Source: an uncultured Bacilli bacterium (GTDB lineage Bacteria > Bacillota_I > Bacilli_A > RF39 > UBA660). From it: a DNA stretch of 53,368 bases. Both the position numbers and the translations under genes were made by a program. The notes beneath the pieces were generated by a model that was not told the DNA's origin, ran no database searches, and worked only from the letters and a program-made list of their open reading frames with translations. Numbering within the stretch: the first letter of the stretch is position 1; each line of letters opens with the position of its first letter. Location of the stretch: the NCBI GenBank assembly GCA_947581765.1, contig CANPVU010000009.1:1-53368 (forward strand), written 5' to 3'. Positions 14,540-21,362 of the stretch are shown piece after piece.

Positions 14540-14743
14540 ATGTACGAGTTCAAAACTGAATTACTAGAATCTAGTTTAAAATTGGGATTTAACGACAGTG
14601 CTAGTCCAAAGGACCTTGAAAAACTAGATGAATTTTTAAATCAACAGCAAGAAGAAGGTTGGGAATTAGTAACTTATTCCTATATGACAAATGCTTTTGG
14701 AGCTAAAAGTGCGTTTGCAATAACTTTTAAACGTAAAAAATAA
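14540..14743 (+). CDS. DUF4177 protein
   Basis: Small beta-rich protein of the DUF4177 family, recognised by the pattern MYEFKTELL...LDEFLNQQQEEGWELVTY...FAITFKRKK: an N-terminal strand, a helix, the QEEGWELV turn and a C-terminal strand ending in basic residues. Function is unknown; the family often occurs singly next to unrelated genes. ATG 14540 gives the 67-residue standard length; GTG 14534 in frame would add two residues. Own promoter and terminator. Confidence 0.82.
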   Translation: MYEFKTELLESSLKLGFNDSASPKDLEKLDEFLNQQQEEGWELVTYSYMTNAFGAKSAFAITFKRKK

Positions 14744-14751
14744 TGAATATT

Positions 14752-14785
14752 AGATGACTACCTTTCAAAGTCATCTTTTTCTTTT
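14752..14785 (+). terminator. Rho-independent terminator
   Basis: AGATGACT / AGTCATCT stem, 9-nt loop, then TTTTCTTTT. Confidence 0.85.
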
Positions 14786-14846
14786 ATTAAGATGAAAGAA
14801 TTTCCTAGTATTATCATTCTTGGATATGTTTCAGTTTTTTATGTAA

Positions 14847-15029
14847 AAAGAGGATTATTCTAAGATTTTTGAAATAGAAGTAAAAGGAAAAGTTACAGAC
14901 AAGGCAGTTAAAGAAGAGTTAATAATACAAGTTACAACTCATAAAGAAGACACTTTAGTAGCTAACAAAAGTTTTGAAACATCATGGAAAAGATTTTTAG
15001 GAAGCACATTTCAAGATAGAACTTCATGA
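14847..15029 (+). pseudogene. Gene fragment without start
   Basis: An open frame of about 60 codons reads KIFEIEVKGKVTDKAVKEEL and onward to SWKRFLGSTFQDRTS. Its codon use resembles real genes, but it has no start or ribosome site, and a stop lies just upstream where another frame carries an ATG. It is probably the tail of a decayed gene. Family not recognised. Confidence 0.45.
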
Positions 15030-15083
15030 TGGAAAAATTAACTGTTCATTACTATTATACTGATTGTTAAGTATGTTATTAAT

Positions 15084-15124
15084 AAAAGAAGATTTTAAGC
15101 ATTAATACTTAAAATCTTCTTTTT
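15084..15124. terminator. Bidirectional terminator, 16-bp perfect stem
   Basis: AAAAGAAGATTTTAAG pairs without mismatch to its complement across an 8-nt loop, with T tracts in both directions. It serves the minus-strand 391-residue gene and stops readthrough from the plus strand. Confidence 0.9.
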
Positions 15125-15154
15125 CAATTTCTTCTTTGTCAAATAATTAAATAC

Positions 15155-16330
15155 TTATTTACGAGTTTGATAACTTTTTTCTAATTTTCTTTGTAGTCTT
15201 AATTGCTTTACTTCCTCATCTTTTTCCTTTTTTTGTTCTTCTGTTAACTCACTCTGATTTATTCGACTATATAAAACATTAACTAATCTTTGATGAAGTT
15301 CATCTTCTTCAGGCGTATAAAAAGTAGCATCATTATTATGTTGTGTCATTATAAGTTCTTGAATTGTTATTGTAGAAAGTTTTTCATATTTACTTGCTCT
15401 TGATCCATATCCAATATAGCAAACCAAATTTTTATCTCCACCTGCTTTAATATATTCATTCACAAATAATCTAAGTCCTGGATCAGAACTATCAACACCA
15501 TATGCCATTGGTATATCAATATTTCTACCAAATTCTTTTGCAAACAAGAAAGCCCTACGAGGTCCAAATCTATTTCCACCACGTTCAATAATTCTATACA
15601 TTACACAATTTAACATTTCTTCTCTTTGATAAACACAATTATCATAATCTTTAATTGCTTTTTCAAATTCATTGTTCTCTGGAAATTTTACATCTCTTTC
15701 CTTTAACATATTAACTATTTCTTTTATATTTTTACCTTCTAATTCTTCATTAGATATTCCATGTATTACACAATCCATATATTCAGCCATTTCAACAAAG
15801 CCATTACGAGTTAAGTGTAAATGTGCGATACCATGTCCAAGATTCCAATAAACAATATTTGGATATTTAGGTCTTGAAAATACATATCTTTCACTCCATG
15901 AAAGTGAATTAATAAATGCTTTAGTATTGTAAAATTCAGCCCAGTCTAAATCTTTAATCTCTGAATCTTCGTCTAATATATCATTTATATATTGGTTATT
16001 TTTAAACATAACTTCATTTATATCAATTTGTTCTTGTGATGAGCCAGGCATTATTCTATTTATCTCATAATCTGGATATCTTAATTCATACCAAACTGCC
16101 ATTTTTTCAATAAAATTTCTCATATCAATAGGAATTAAATATTCTCCTATATCAGTATAATTACCTTTAACCATATTTTCAGTAAACCAATCGATAAATT
16201 CATCTACTTTATCATCTAATACGACCATTTTAGAATTTTTTAAATGGCCTGCAAGTGCTTTAGCAGATTCACTCGTAAACGCTCCTTTTATTTTTTCTCT
16301 TAATTTTATTAATTCCTCTTTTATATCCAT
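15155..16330 (-). CDS. Uncharacterised protein, 391 residues
   Basis: Not recognised. Soluble, no signal peptide. Helical N-terminus (1-60), a mixed middle region with WNLGHGIAHLHLTRNGF near 175, a histidine cluster (HGxxHxH) that could bind a metal, a basic GGNRFGPRRAFLFAKEFG segment near 260, and a charged coiled-coil tail rich in Lys/Glu (360-391). GGAGGTTTACTTT is the ribosome site on the minus strand. It stands alone between a strong terminator and a decayed gene, consistent with accessory cargo; no enzymatic role is claimed. Confidence 0.7.
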   Translation of the reverse strand: MDIKEELIKLREKIKGAFTSESAKALAGHLKNSKMVVLDDKVDEFIDWFTENMVKGNYTDIGEYLIPIDMRNFIEKMAVWYELRYPDYEINRIMPGSSQEQIDINEVMFKNNQYINDILDEDSEIKDLDWAEFYNTKAFINSLSWSERYVFSRPKYPNIVYWNLGHGIAHLHLTRNGFVEMAEYMDCVIHGISNEELEGKNIKEIVNMLKERDVKFPENNEFEKAIKDYDNCVYQREEMLNCVMYRIIERGGNRFGPRRAFLFAKEFGRNIDIPMAYGVDSSDPGLRLFVNEYIKAGGDKNLVCYIGYGSRASKYEKLSTITIQELIMTQHNNDATFYTPEEDELHQRLVNVLYSRINQSELTEEQKKEKDEEVKQLRLQRKLEKSYQTRK

Positions 16331-16368
16331 AAAGTAAACCTCCCTTAACTACTACTATTTTAACATAT

Positions 16369-16564
16369 TTATCGTTCAAAATAATCACTTTTGTCATTAT
16401 TTTTATTATTTTGTATTATACTAATATTATTGTCATCAATTATATCTTCATCATATAATTCGTTGATAAAGATATCATATTTATCGTTAGAGAAGAATTT
16501 ATCTTTTAAGAACTCTATAAATTCTATTCTTTAATCCATTATCAATTATTGATAATATTTTCAT
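16369..16564 (-). pseudogene. Frameshifted small gene
   Basis: Two overlapping minus-strand frames join into one protein if one frameshift near AAGAATAGAATTT is allowed: MKILSIIDNGLKN, then EFIEFLKDKFFSNDKYDIF and onward to SDYFER before the stop. Neither frame alone is complete, and no ribosome site precedes the ATG. It lies 38 bp downstream-side of the 391-residue gene start, in the intergenic space. Family not recognised. Confidence 0.45.
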
Positions 16565-16578
16565 AAAAGTTATGAATC

Positions 16579-16607
16579 TTGTTGTATGGATGAAAATATG
16601 TTACAAT
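16579..16607 (+). promoter_or_regulatory. Promoter of the 198-residue gene
   Basis: TTGTTG (16579-16584), 17-bp spacer, TACAAT (16602-16607). GGAGGT and the ATG follow at 16652-16666. Confidence 0.6.
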
Positions 16608-16663
16608 ATTCACAATGAAGAGAAGCTTTAAAGTTACATCTTTAAAAAATGGAGGTTTTTAAA

Positions 16664-17260
16664 ATGCCCTTAGCATATCCCTTAGTATATATCGATGAAA
16701 ATTTAAATAATATTATTCAAAATCCAGACAACGTTTTGTATTTAAGACCATATGATATAGGATGCAAGCGAGCATTATTTGCTATAGTTAAAGAAGATAA
16801 AGGAGTTTATAAGAAAGTTCAACTCACTAAAGAACAGTCTAATATGTCTTTTCCTTTTGAACCTATATATTGGTTCTATAATGGTCCGGGACATCGCCTT
16901 TTAAAAGATTTTATATCTTTTTATAACAAACTTGCTTTAAATACAACAAATTTAGATGGATTTAAGACTAAAACACTAGAAAATAAAATCTATAACGTTG
17001 GTGTATTTGCAACATTTAATGATGGTTCAGCAACTTTTGTTATACGAGAAAGTGAAAAAAAATTTGATAGAAAGGGTGGAATACAATCATACATAGATTT
17101 ATTAAAACAGTATAAAGAATATAATCCACAATATGATACTTATGAAATTATAGAATTTCATAGTGTTAATAATGATACCTTTATAATACCTGAACTTCAA
17201 AATAGAGTAGAAGAACGCTCAAAAGTAAAAAAACTAACAAGAAATAATAAGAGACTATAA
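16664..17260 (+). CDS. Hypothetical protein, 198 residues
   Basis: Not recognised. Soluble, basic C-terminus (KVKKLTRNNKRL). Visible stretches are LAYPLVYIDENLNNII at the start, PFEPIYWFYNGPGHRLLKDF near 65-84 and GVFATFNDGSATFVIRES near 110-127; the last looks like paired beta strands. ATG 16664 (MPLAYP) is chosen because GGAGGT lies 7 bp before it, while the earlier in-frame ATG at 16649 overlaps that site. Single-gene unit with promoter and terminator in an accessory region. Confidence 0.65.
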   Translation: MPLAYPLVYIDENLNNIIQNPDNVLYLRPYDIGCKRALFAIVKEDKGVYKKVQLTKEQSNMSFPFEPIYWFYNGPGHRLLKDFISFYNKLALNTTNLDGFKTKTLENKIYNVGVFATFNDGSATFVIRESEKKFDRKGGIQSYIDLLKQYKEYNPQYDTYEIIEFHSVNNDTFIIPELQNRVEERSKVKKLTRNNKRL

Positions 17261-17308
17261 AAAAGATGGTAATGAAAAAGTTTATTTATCAAAATCATCT
17301 TTTTTTTA
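17261..17308 (+). terminator. Rho-independent terminator
   Basis: AAAAGATG pairs with CATCTTTT; the long loop is partly structured and a T run follows. Confidence 0.6.
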
Positions 17309-17412
17309 GATTTTTTATTAACAAGTTGTACCACTTAAATTAAGTTTAATATTCATTGGAATATTTGATGTGAATGTCGTCCTCTGATCTTGAGAAAGAA
17401 AAGAGGGATACA

Positions 17413-17490
17413 ATGAAAAAAAGAACTTTTATTGTAAAAGCCCTTCGTCTTGTTGCTATCATTTTATTACCAATTTCTATTGTACTGTGA
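17413..17490 (+). CDS. Possible hydrophobic small peptide, 25 residues
   Basis: A frame after AGAGGGATACA encodes MKKRTFIVKALRLVAIILLP and five more residues: basic N-terminus followed by a short membrane helix. It lies directly upstream of a second 25-residue hydrophobic peptide, with the latter's -35 box inside this frame's end. It could be a second toxin, a decayed copy, or chance. Confidence 0.35.
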   Translation: MKKRTFIVKALRLVAIILLPISIVL

Positions 17491-17508
17491 ACTAATGTTT
17501 GATATAAT
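17480..17508 (+). promoter_or_regulatory. Promoter of the small membrane toxin
   Basis: TTGTAC (17480-17485), 17-bp spacer, TGA-TATAAT (17503-17508) with the extended TG. Transcription should begin near 17515, giving a leader of about 70 nt, long for this region. Confidence 0.7.
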
Positions 17509-17544
17509 ATTACTAGATACATTTGGAATATATCAGATGCTTTC

Positions 17545-17575
17545 CCTTTCTATTTATCAAAGGATAAAAGAAAGG
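17545..17575 (+). promoter_or_regulatory. 5' UTR hairpin masking the toxin ribosome site
   Basis: CCTTTCT-A-TTTATC pairs with GATAAAAGAAAGG around an AAAG loop: a 13-bp stem with one bulged A. The 3' arm contains the first half of the AAAGGTGGCGAT ribosome site of the toxin, so the mRNA as folded should be poorly translated. Confidence 0.7.
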
Positions 17576-17586
17576 TGGCGATACTT

Positions 17587-17664
17587 ATGACAAAAAGAGA
17601 ATTTTCTCAATTTATTATAATATTACTCCTATTCTTAGTCGTAATTATTTTACTTCTAAAATAG
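17587..17664 (+). CDS. Small membrane peptide, predicted type I toxin, 25 residues
   Basis: Encodes MTKREFSQFIIILLLFLVVI plus ILLLK: a charged head, one membrane helix and a terminal Lys, the build of Fst/TxpA/holin-like type I toxins that depolarise the membrane when unregulated. The ribosome site AAAGGTGGCGAT is strong but folded into a hairpin. Leader bases 17533-17541 (TCAGATGCT) are complementary to the left arm of the 3' hairpin (17669-17677), allowing fold-back inhibition. An antisense transcript appears to be encoded across the 3' end. No sequence family is claimed; toxicity is inferred from architecture. Confidence 0.55.
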   Translation: MTKREFSQFIIILLLFLVVIILLLK

Positions 17665-17668
17665 CAAA

Positions 17669-17704
17669 AGCATCTGATTTCAACATTTGTTGATTTCAGA
17701 TGCT
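17669..17704. terminator. Stem-loop at toxin 3' end and antisense terminator
   Basis: AGCATCTG/CAGATGCT with an inner CAACA/TTG pair forms a long stem. On the minus strand TTTTGCTATTTT follows, so it can terminate a leftward antisense RNA. On the plus strand it is the 3' structural hairpin whose left arm matches the toxin leader. Confidence 0.7.
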
Positions 17705-17713
17705 ATCCTAAAT

Positions 17714-17757
17714 AAGGGATTGCATTTGATTAGCCCAATCAAATGTATCCTTTTTTA
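17714..17757 (+). terminator. Terminator of the toxin mRNA
   Basis: AAGGGAT-TG-CATTTGATT pairs with AATCAAATG-T-ATCCTT across AGCCC, then a T run. It lies 10 bp after the first 3' stem-loop. Confidence 0.85.
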
Positions 17758-17784
17758 TTTTATGCAAGTTTCCTTGACATATTC

Positions 17785-17813
17785 ATAGTAACATAAAAAA
17801 GAACTTTTTACAA
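17785..17813 (-). promoter_or_regulatory. Candidate promoter of antisense RNA
   Basis: On the minus strand TTGTAA (17808-17813), 17-bp spacer, TGT-TACTAT (17785-17790) with extended TG. It overlaps the terminator of the tRNA transcript, so one signal may matter more than the other. Confidence 0.45.
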
Positions 17814-17818
17814 GTTCT
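17795..17818 (-). terminator. Terminator of the tRNA transcript
   Basis: On the minus strand AGAACTT / AAGTTCT with a 5-nt loop leads into six T. It lies about 40 bp after the tRNA-Leu 3' end. Confidence 0.75.
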
Positions 17819-17856
17819 CTATATTAAATTCGAAAAAGTTCGAACAGATTTGTTAC

Positions 17857-17941
17857 TGGTGCAAGTGAAGGGACTTGAACCCCCATGGATCACTCCGCTA
17901 GATCCTAAGTCTAGTGCGTCTGCCAATTTCGCCACACTTGC
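17857..17941 (-). tRNA. tRNA-Leu (anticodon UAG)
   Basis: 85 nt including an encoded CCA. Acceptor GCAAGTG/CACTTGC with discriminator A; anticodon stem CTAGA/TCTAG around CTTAGGA, so anticodon TAG (reads CUA/CUN); a long variable arm as expected of class II tRNA; T loop GGTTCAAGTCC. It is 3 bp from the tRNA-Ile2 gene and co-transcribed with it. Confidence 0.95.
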
Positions 17942-17944
17942 AAG

Positions 17945-18021
17945 TGGTGGATCTTGTAGGACTCGAACCTACGACCGCCCGGTTATGAGCCGGATGCTCT
18001 AACCAACTGAGCTAAAGATCC
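17945..18021 (-). tRNA. tRNA with CAU anticodon, probably tRNA-Ile2
   Basis: 77 nt with encoded CCA; acceptor GGATCTT/AAGATCC, D loop AGCTCAGTTGGTTAGAGC, anticodon loop CTCATAA, T arm GTAGGTTCGAGTCCTAC. The CAT anticodon means Met or lysidine-modified Ile (AUA). The body, notably the T arm and CTCATAA loop, matches my memory of Bacillus tRNA-Ile2 better than its elongator tRNA-Met, which would fit heavy AUA use here. The tRNA is certain; its amino acid is likely, not certain. Confidence 0.85.
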
Positions 18022-18040
18022 ATGTCACATTGACTTCTTA

Positions 18041-18069
18041 AATATAACATAATTATTAATCGAATGCAA
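18041..18069 (-). promoter_or_regulatory. Promoter of the tRNA pair
   Basis: On the minus strand TTGCAT (18064-18069), 17-bp spacer, TATATT (18041-18046), about 20 bp before the tRNA-Ile2 5' end. Confidence 0.65.
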
Positions 18070-18112
18070 TAGTATTTTAAAAAAATTTGAAAAAAAATAG
18101 ATATTTTTTTAT

Positions 18113-18141
18113 TTGACAAAATACTTTATAAGTGGTATTAT
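18113..18141 (+). promoter_or_regulatory. Promoter of the 558-residue lipoprotein
   Basis: Perfect TTGACA (18113-18118), 17-bp spacer, TATTAT (18136-18141). It diverges from the tRNA promoter about 45 bp away. Confidence 0.78.
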
Positions 18142-18170
18142 AAGACCCATCTTATGGGAGAGGGGATATA

Positions 18171-19847
18171 ATGGATAATAGTATTAAAAATTTGAAAATA
18201 AGTAAGGGTATAAAAAACTTTTTTAACAAGGTAAATAAAAAAGTAGTAGCACTTGCTACTACAGCAGCACTTTTAATAACTCCACTTGTTGGATGTGGCA
18301 ATAATGATAAAAAAGCTGCAGTTAATACTGATAGTACAGTAACAACAACTAATACAACAGAAACACCATCATTAAATTCGCAAGAAACAACTGATACAGC
18401 TTTAAATAATAATTCAGCTAATTCAGCATGGAATACTTTTGAAGAAAATGCTTGGAATACGGTTAAAGATAAAATAAATAATCCTAATAGAGATAGTTTT
18501 GATACAACTTTGTATATATTAAATAGTGATTATTTAAAAGCTACAAATGCACAAGTTTTATATGATTATTTTGATAGAAGTAATGGTATTGATATTGAAG
18601 ATGAGATGAATCAATCATATAATGTTTTATCTCAAATTCGTGAATATAATATTTCATTAACTGATAGTAATAACTTTTACTCTTTTAGAAATTTATTCAT
18701 GACTGCTAATGAAAAAGATTCTAAAGTTTTATCATATCTTGAAGATAGCGCACGAGAGATGTTAAATTTATCAAAGGTTGAAAATCCAACTCAAGAACAA
18801 ATTGATAGAGTAGAGAGTATATTTAATGAAGTTAAAGAATTTACTTTAGGAACAGGTAAAATTTTGGATGTTGCTGAAGTTGAATTATCTAAAGGTGCTA
18901 TATTTGCAGCTGAAAATATAATGCAAGATATCTCAGTTTCATCTAGAAATTATATTAGTGAAGAAAGAAGAAATGAAGTTGATTTAAGCTTAAATGCTCA
19001 TAATGTTCTATCTCAAATTGAAATAGATTGGGCATCTTTAAGTGGAGCAGCAGATGCATTAAATCCTCCAACTTCATTAGAAGGTGCAAGTAAGGTTAAA
19101 GATATGGTATTTAATCAACTTGGATTATTGAGTAAAGAAGTATCATTTATGGGAGTAACAGAAGAAGAGTCATTTGCACTTTATACAATAGCTAATATAG
19201 ATTATTTTGTAAAAGATTCTAATAATGTAGCTGTATTTAATACTTTTATGTATCCATCTGGATTTGATTTAACAAATACATTACATTTAGCAGAGAGTGC
19301 TGTTTCTAAAATTGAAATGTATAATATGAGTGTAACTGATTCTAGTAAATTATATAATTATGGACATTACTTTATTGAAAGTAAAGAAGATATTCTTTCT
19401 GTAGATGCTATCGTAAAAGAAGTACATACTCTTCATGTTGGTTCAGAAAATCAAGTAGAAGAATCAATAAAAAAATTGTTAGATTATTCTGCATATGCTA
19501 GTGAATCTTATATTACTGCACGTGTTGCTGTTTCTGATAAGGAATCAACAGGATATGAAGAAATCAAATTAGATAAAAATGCTTTAAATAAAGGTGGAGC
19601 ACAAGTAGTTAACTGGATTACATATTATGGATTGTTAAATAATAAGTCTAAAATTGATAATCAGGTTTACTCTGATATGATGGAATTAGTAGATGGTACT
19701 ACAACAATATCAGCTGTAGATGATGAGATAGCACTTATGATAGATGGTGTATGTGCTAGTAAAAATAGTGCTGTTTATGATTATCAAATGGGTGATAATG
19801 CATATGTTTACACTACACAACCATCAACATATTATTCGGAAAAATAG
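18171..19847 (+). CDS. Large lipoprotein, 558 residues, unknown function
   Basis: Exported and membrane-anchored, by its signal: an unusually long 25-residue basic N-region, then VVALATTAALLITPLVGC, with lipobox LVGC (Cys about 42). A Ser/Thr/Asn-rich linker of about 50 residues follows, then an acidic helical body (105-558) with two internally similar parts: YDYFDRSNGIDIEDEMNQSY...SQIREYNISLTDSNNFYSFR near 125-165 and FNTFMYPSGFDLTNTLHLAE...SKIEMYNMSVTDSSKLYNYG near 355-400, suggesting an ancient duplication. No family recognised. AGAGGGGATATA precedes the ATG. Strong own promoter and terminator. Confidence 0.82.
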   Translation: MDNSIKNLKISKGIKNFFNKVNKKVVALATTAALLITPLVGCGNNDKKAAVNTDSTVTTTNTTETPSLNSQETTDTALNNNSANSAWNTFEENAWNTVKDKINNPNRDSFDTTLYILNSDYLKATNAQVLYDYFDRSNGIDIEDEMNQSYNVLSQIREYNISLTDSNNFYSFRNLFMTANEKDSKVLSYLEDSAREMLNLSKVENPTQEQIDRVESIFNEVKEFTLGTGKILDVAEVELSKGAIFAAENIMQDISVSSRNYISEERRNEVDLSLNAHNVLSQIEIDWASLSGAADALNPPTSLEGASKVKDMVFNQLGLLSKEVSFMGVTEEESFALYTIANIDYFVKDSNNVAVFNTFMYPSGFDLTNTLHLAESAVSKIEMYNMSVTDSSKLYNYGHYFIESKEDILSVDAIVKEVHTLHVGSENQVEESIKKLLDYSAYASESYITARVAVSDKESTGYEEIKLDKNALNKGGAQVVNWITYYGLLNNKSKIDNQVYSDMMELVDGTTTISAVDDEIALMIDGVCASKNSAVYDYQMGDNAYVYTTQPSTYYSEK

Positions 19848-19869
19848 AATGACAAAAGTCATTCTTTTA
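19846..19869 (+). terminator. Rho-independent terminator
   Basis: AGAATGAC / GTCATTCT with AAAA loop, then TTTATT; begins in the stop codon of the lipoprotein gene. Confidence 0.8.
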
Positions 19870-19920
19870 TTATGCTAATTATATAAGATTAATTTTGTTC
19901 TGTTATTCTTACTTTTATTA

Positions 19921-19929
19921 TGATATAAT
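19921..19929 (+). promoter_or_regulatory. Extended -10 promoter of cysS
   Basis: TGATATAAT, 49 bp before the cysS ATG. No T-box leader is present between them. Confidence 0.6.
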
Positions 19930-19977
19930 TTAGTAGTAAATGATTATATAATTAAATTTAATAGAATGGGTGATATT

Positions 19978-21360
19978 ATGAAGTTGTATAACACATTAAC
20001 ACATAGTGTTGAGAAATTTGTACCAATAGATGAAAATGAGGTTAAGATGTATACATGTGGTCCTACTGTGTATCATTTTGCTCATATAGGAAATCTTAGA
20101 ACATATATATTTGAGGATATATTAGAAAAATCATTAAAATTTCTTGGATATAATGTTAAACGATGTATGAATATCACTGATGTAGGACATCTTACTAGCG
20201 ATTCTGATTCTGGTGAAGATAAGATGTTAAAAGGGGCTAAAAGGGAACATAAAACTGTTTTACAAATAGCTGATTATTATACTGAAGAATTTAAAAAAGA
20301 TTGTAAAAAACTTAATATTAGATGGCCTGATATTGTTTCGCCAGCTACAAAAAATATTGATGAATATATAAAAATAATATCAAAATTATTAGATGATGGT
20401 TATGCATATTTATCTGGTGGAAATGTATATTTTGATACATCAAAATTAAATGATTATTACGTTTTAACTAATCATAAGGAAGATGAAATGGTAGTTGGAG
20501 TAAGAGAAGGAGTAGAAGAGGATTTTAATAAAAGAAATCAAGCTGATTTTGTATTATGGTTTACAAAATCTAAATTTGATGATCAGGAATTAAAATGGGA
20601 TAGCCCTTGGGGATATGGTTATCCAGGATGGCATATTGAATGTAGTGGAATAAGTATTAAGTATTTAGGAGAATATTTAGATATTCATTGTGGAGGAATT
20701 GATAATATATTTCCTCATCATACTAACGAAATAGCACAATCTGAGAGTTATTTAGGACATAAATGGTGTAATTATTGGGTTCATGGAGAACATTTAAACG
20801 ATCAAAGTGGTAAAATGTCAAAAAGTAAGGGAGAATTTTTAACAGTATCGTTATTAGAAAGTAAGGGATATAATCCATTAGTATATCGTTTTATGTGCTT
20901 AAATTCTCATTACAGAAAAGTCTTAGTATTTTCGTATGATATACTAGATAATATGCAACAAGCGTATTCTAAATTAAAAAGTAGAATTTCTAATTTAGGA
21001 AATGAAGAGGATAGTAGTGATACAGATAAATATATGAATGAATTTAAAGAAGCATTAGCAGATGATTTAAATACTTCTTTAGCTATTACAATTGTATATG
21101 ATGTTTTAAAAAGTGATTTAACAAATGCCAAGAAAAAATATTTAATAAAGAAATTTGATGAGGTTTTATCATTAAATTTAGTTGATGAAGATGAAAAAGT
21201 ACATGAGCTTGATGAATATATAAAAAAGCAAATAGAACTTAGAAATAATGCAAAAAAAGAAAAAGATTTTGCACTCGCAGATCAAATTAGAAACGAATTA
21301 TTAGAAAAAGGAATAATACTTAAGGATACACGTGAGGGTACGAAATATGAGGTGAAATAA
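19978..21360 (+). CDS. cysS: Cysteine--tRNA ligase
   Basis: Charges tRNA-Cys with cysteine. Class I synthetase with the zinc-side Cys and HIGH-type motif in MYTCGPTVYHFAHIGNLR (about 24-41), CSGISIKYLG and DIHCGGIDNIFPHHTNE (zinc ligands and active site) and GKMSKSKGEFL (KMSKS loop). At 460 residues it is full length. ATG 19978 is preferred over ATG 19966 because GGGTGATATT lies directly before it. It is followed 2 bp later by the YugP-like gene, so the two share a transcript. No T-box, unlike many Firmicutes cysS genes. Confidence 0.96.
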   Translation: MKLYNTLTHSVEKFVPIDENEVKMYTCGPTVYHFAHIGNLRTYIFEDILEKSLKFLGYNVKRCMNITDVGHLTSDSDSGEDKMLKGAKREHKTVLQIADYYTEEFKKDCKKLNIRWPDIVSPATKNIDEYIKIISKLLDDGYAYLSGGNVYFDTSKLNDYYVLTNHKEDEMVVGVREGVEEDFNKRNQADFVLWFTKSKFDDQELKWDSPWGYGYPGWHIECSGISIKYLGEYLDIHCGGIDNIFPHHTNEIAQSESYLGHKWCNYWVHGEHLNDQSGKMSKSKGEFLTVSLLESKGYNPLVYRFMCLNSHYRKVLVFSYDILDNMQQAYSKLKSRISNLGNEEDSSDTDKYMNEFKEALADDLNTSLAITIVYDVLKSDLTNAKKKYLIKKFDEVLSLNLVDEDEKVHELDEYIKKQIELRNNAKKEKDFALADQIRNELLEKGIILKDTREGTKYEVK

Positions 21361-21362
21361 TA

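Larger units (their letters stand above)
17669..17778 (-). ncRNA. Predicted antisense antitoxin RNA, about 110 nt
   Basis: A minus-strand promoter (17785-17813) and a minus-strand terminator (17669-17704 plus T run) bound a region with no frame. The RNA would be fully complementary to the 3' end of the toxin mRNA, as in TxpA/RatA-type pairs. It is inferred from the signals only; transcription has not been shown. Confidence 0.45.

Noticed and set aside
17857-18021. Attachment site for an integrated element at the tRNA genes
   Set aside because: Both tRNAs are intact and no direct repeat of their 3' ends was found in the accessory stretch; the Xer-type recombinase at 40 kb is distant.
19870-19977. 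T-box or other riboswitch before cysS (and before alaS)
   Set aside because: Only an extended -10 box and a ribosome site lie in the 100-bp cysS leader, and alaS starts 11 bp after its neighbour; no room for a T-box.
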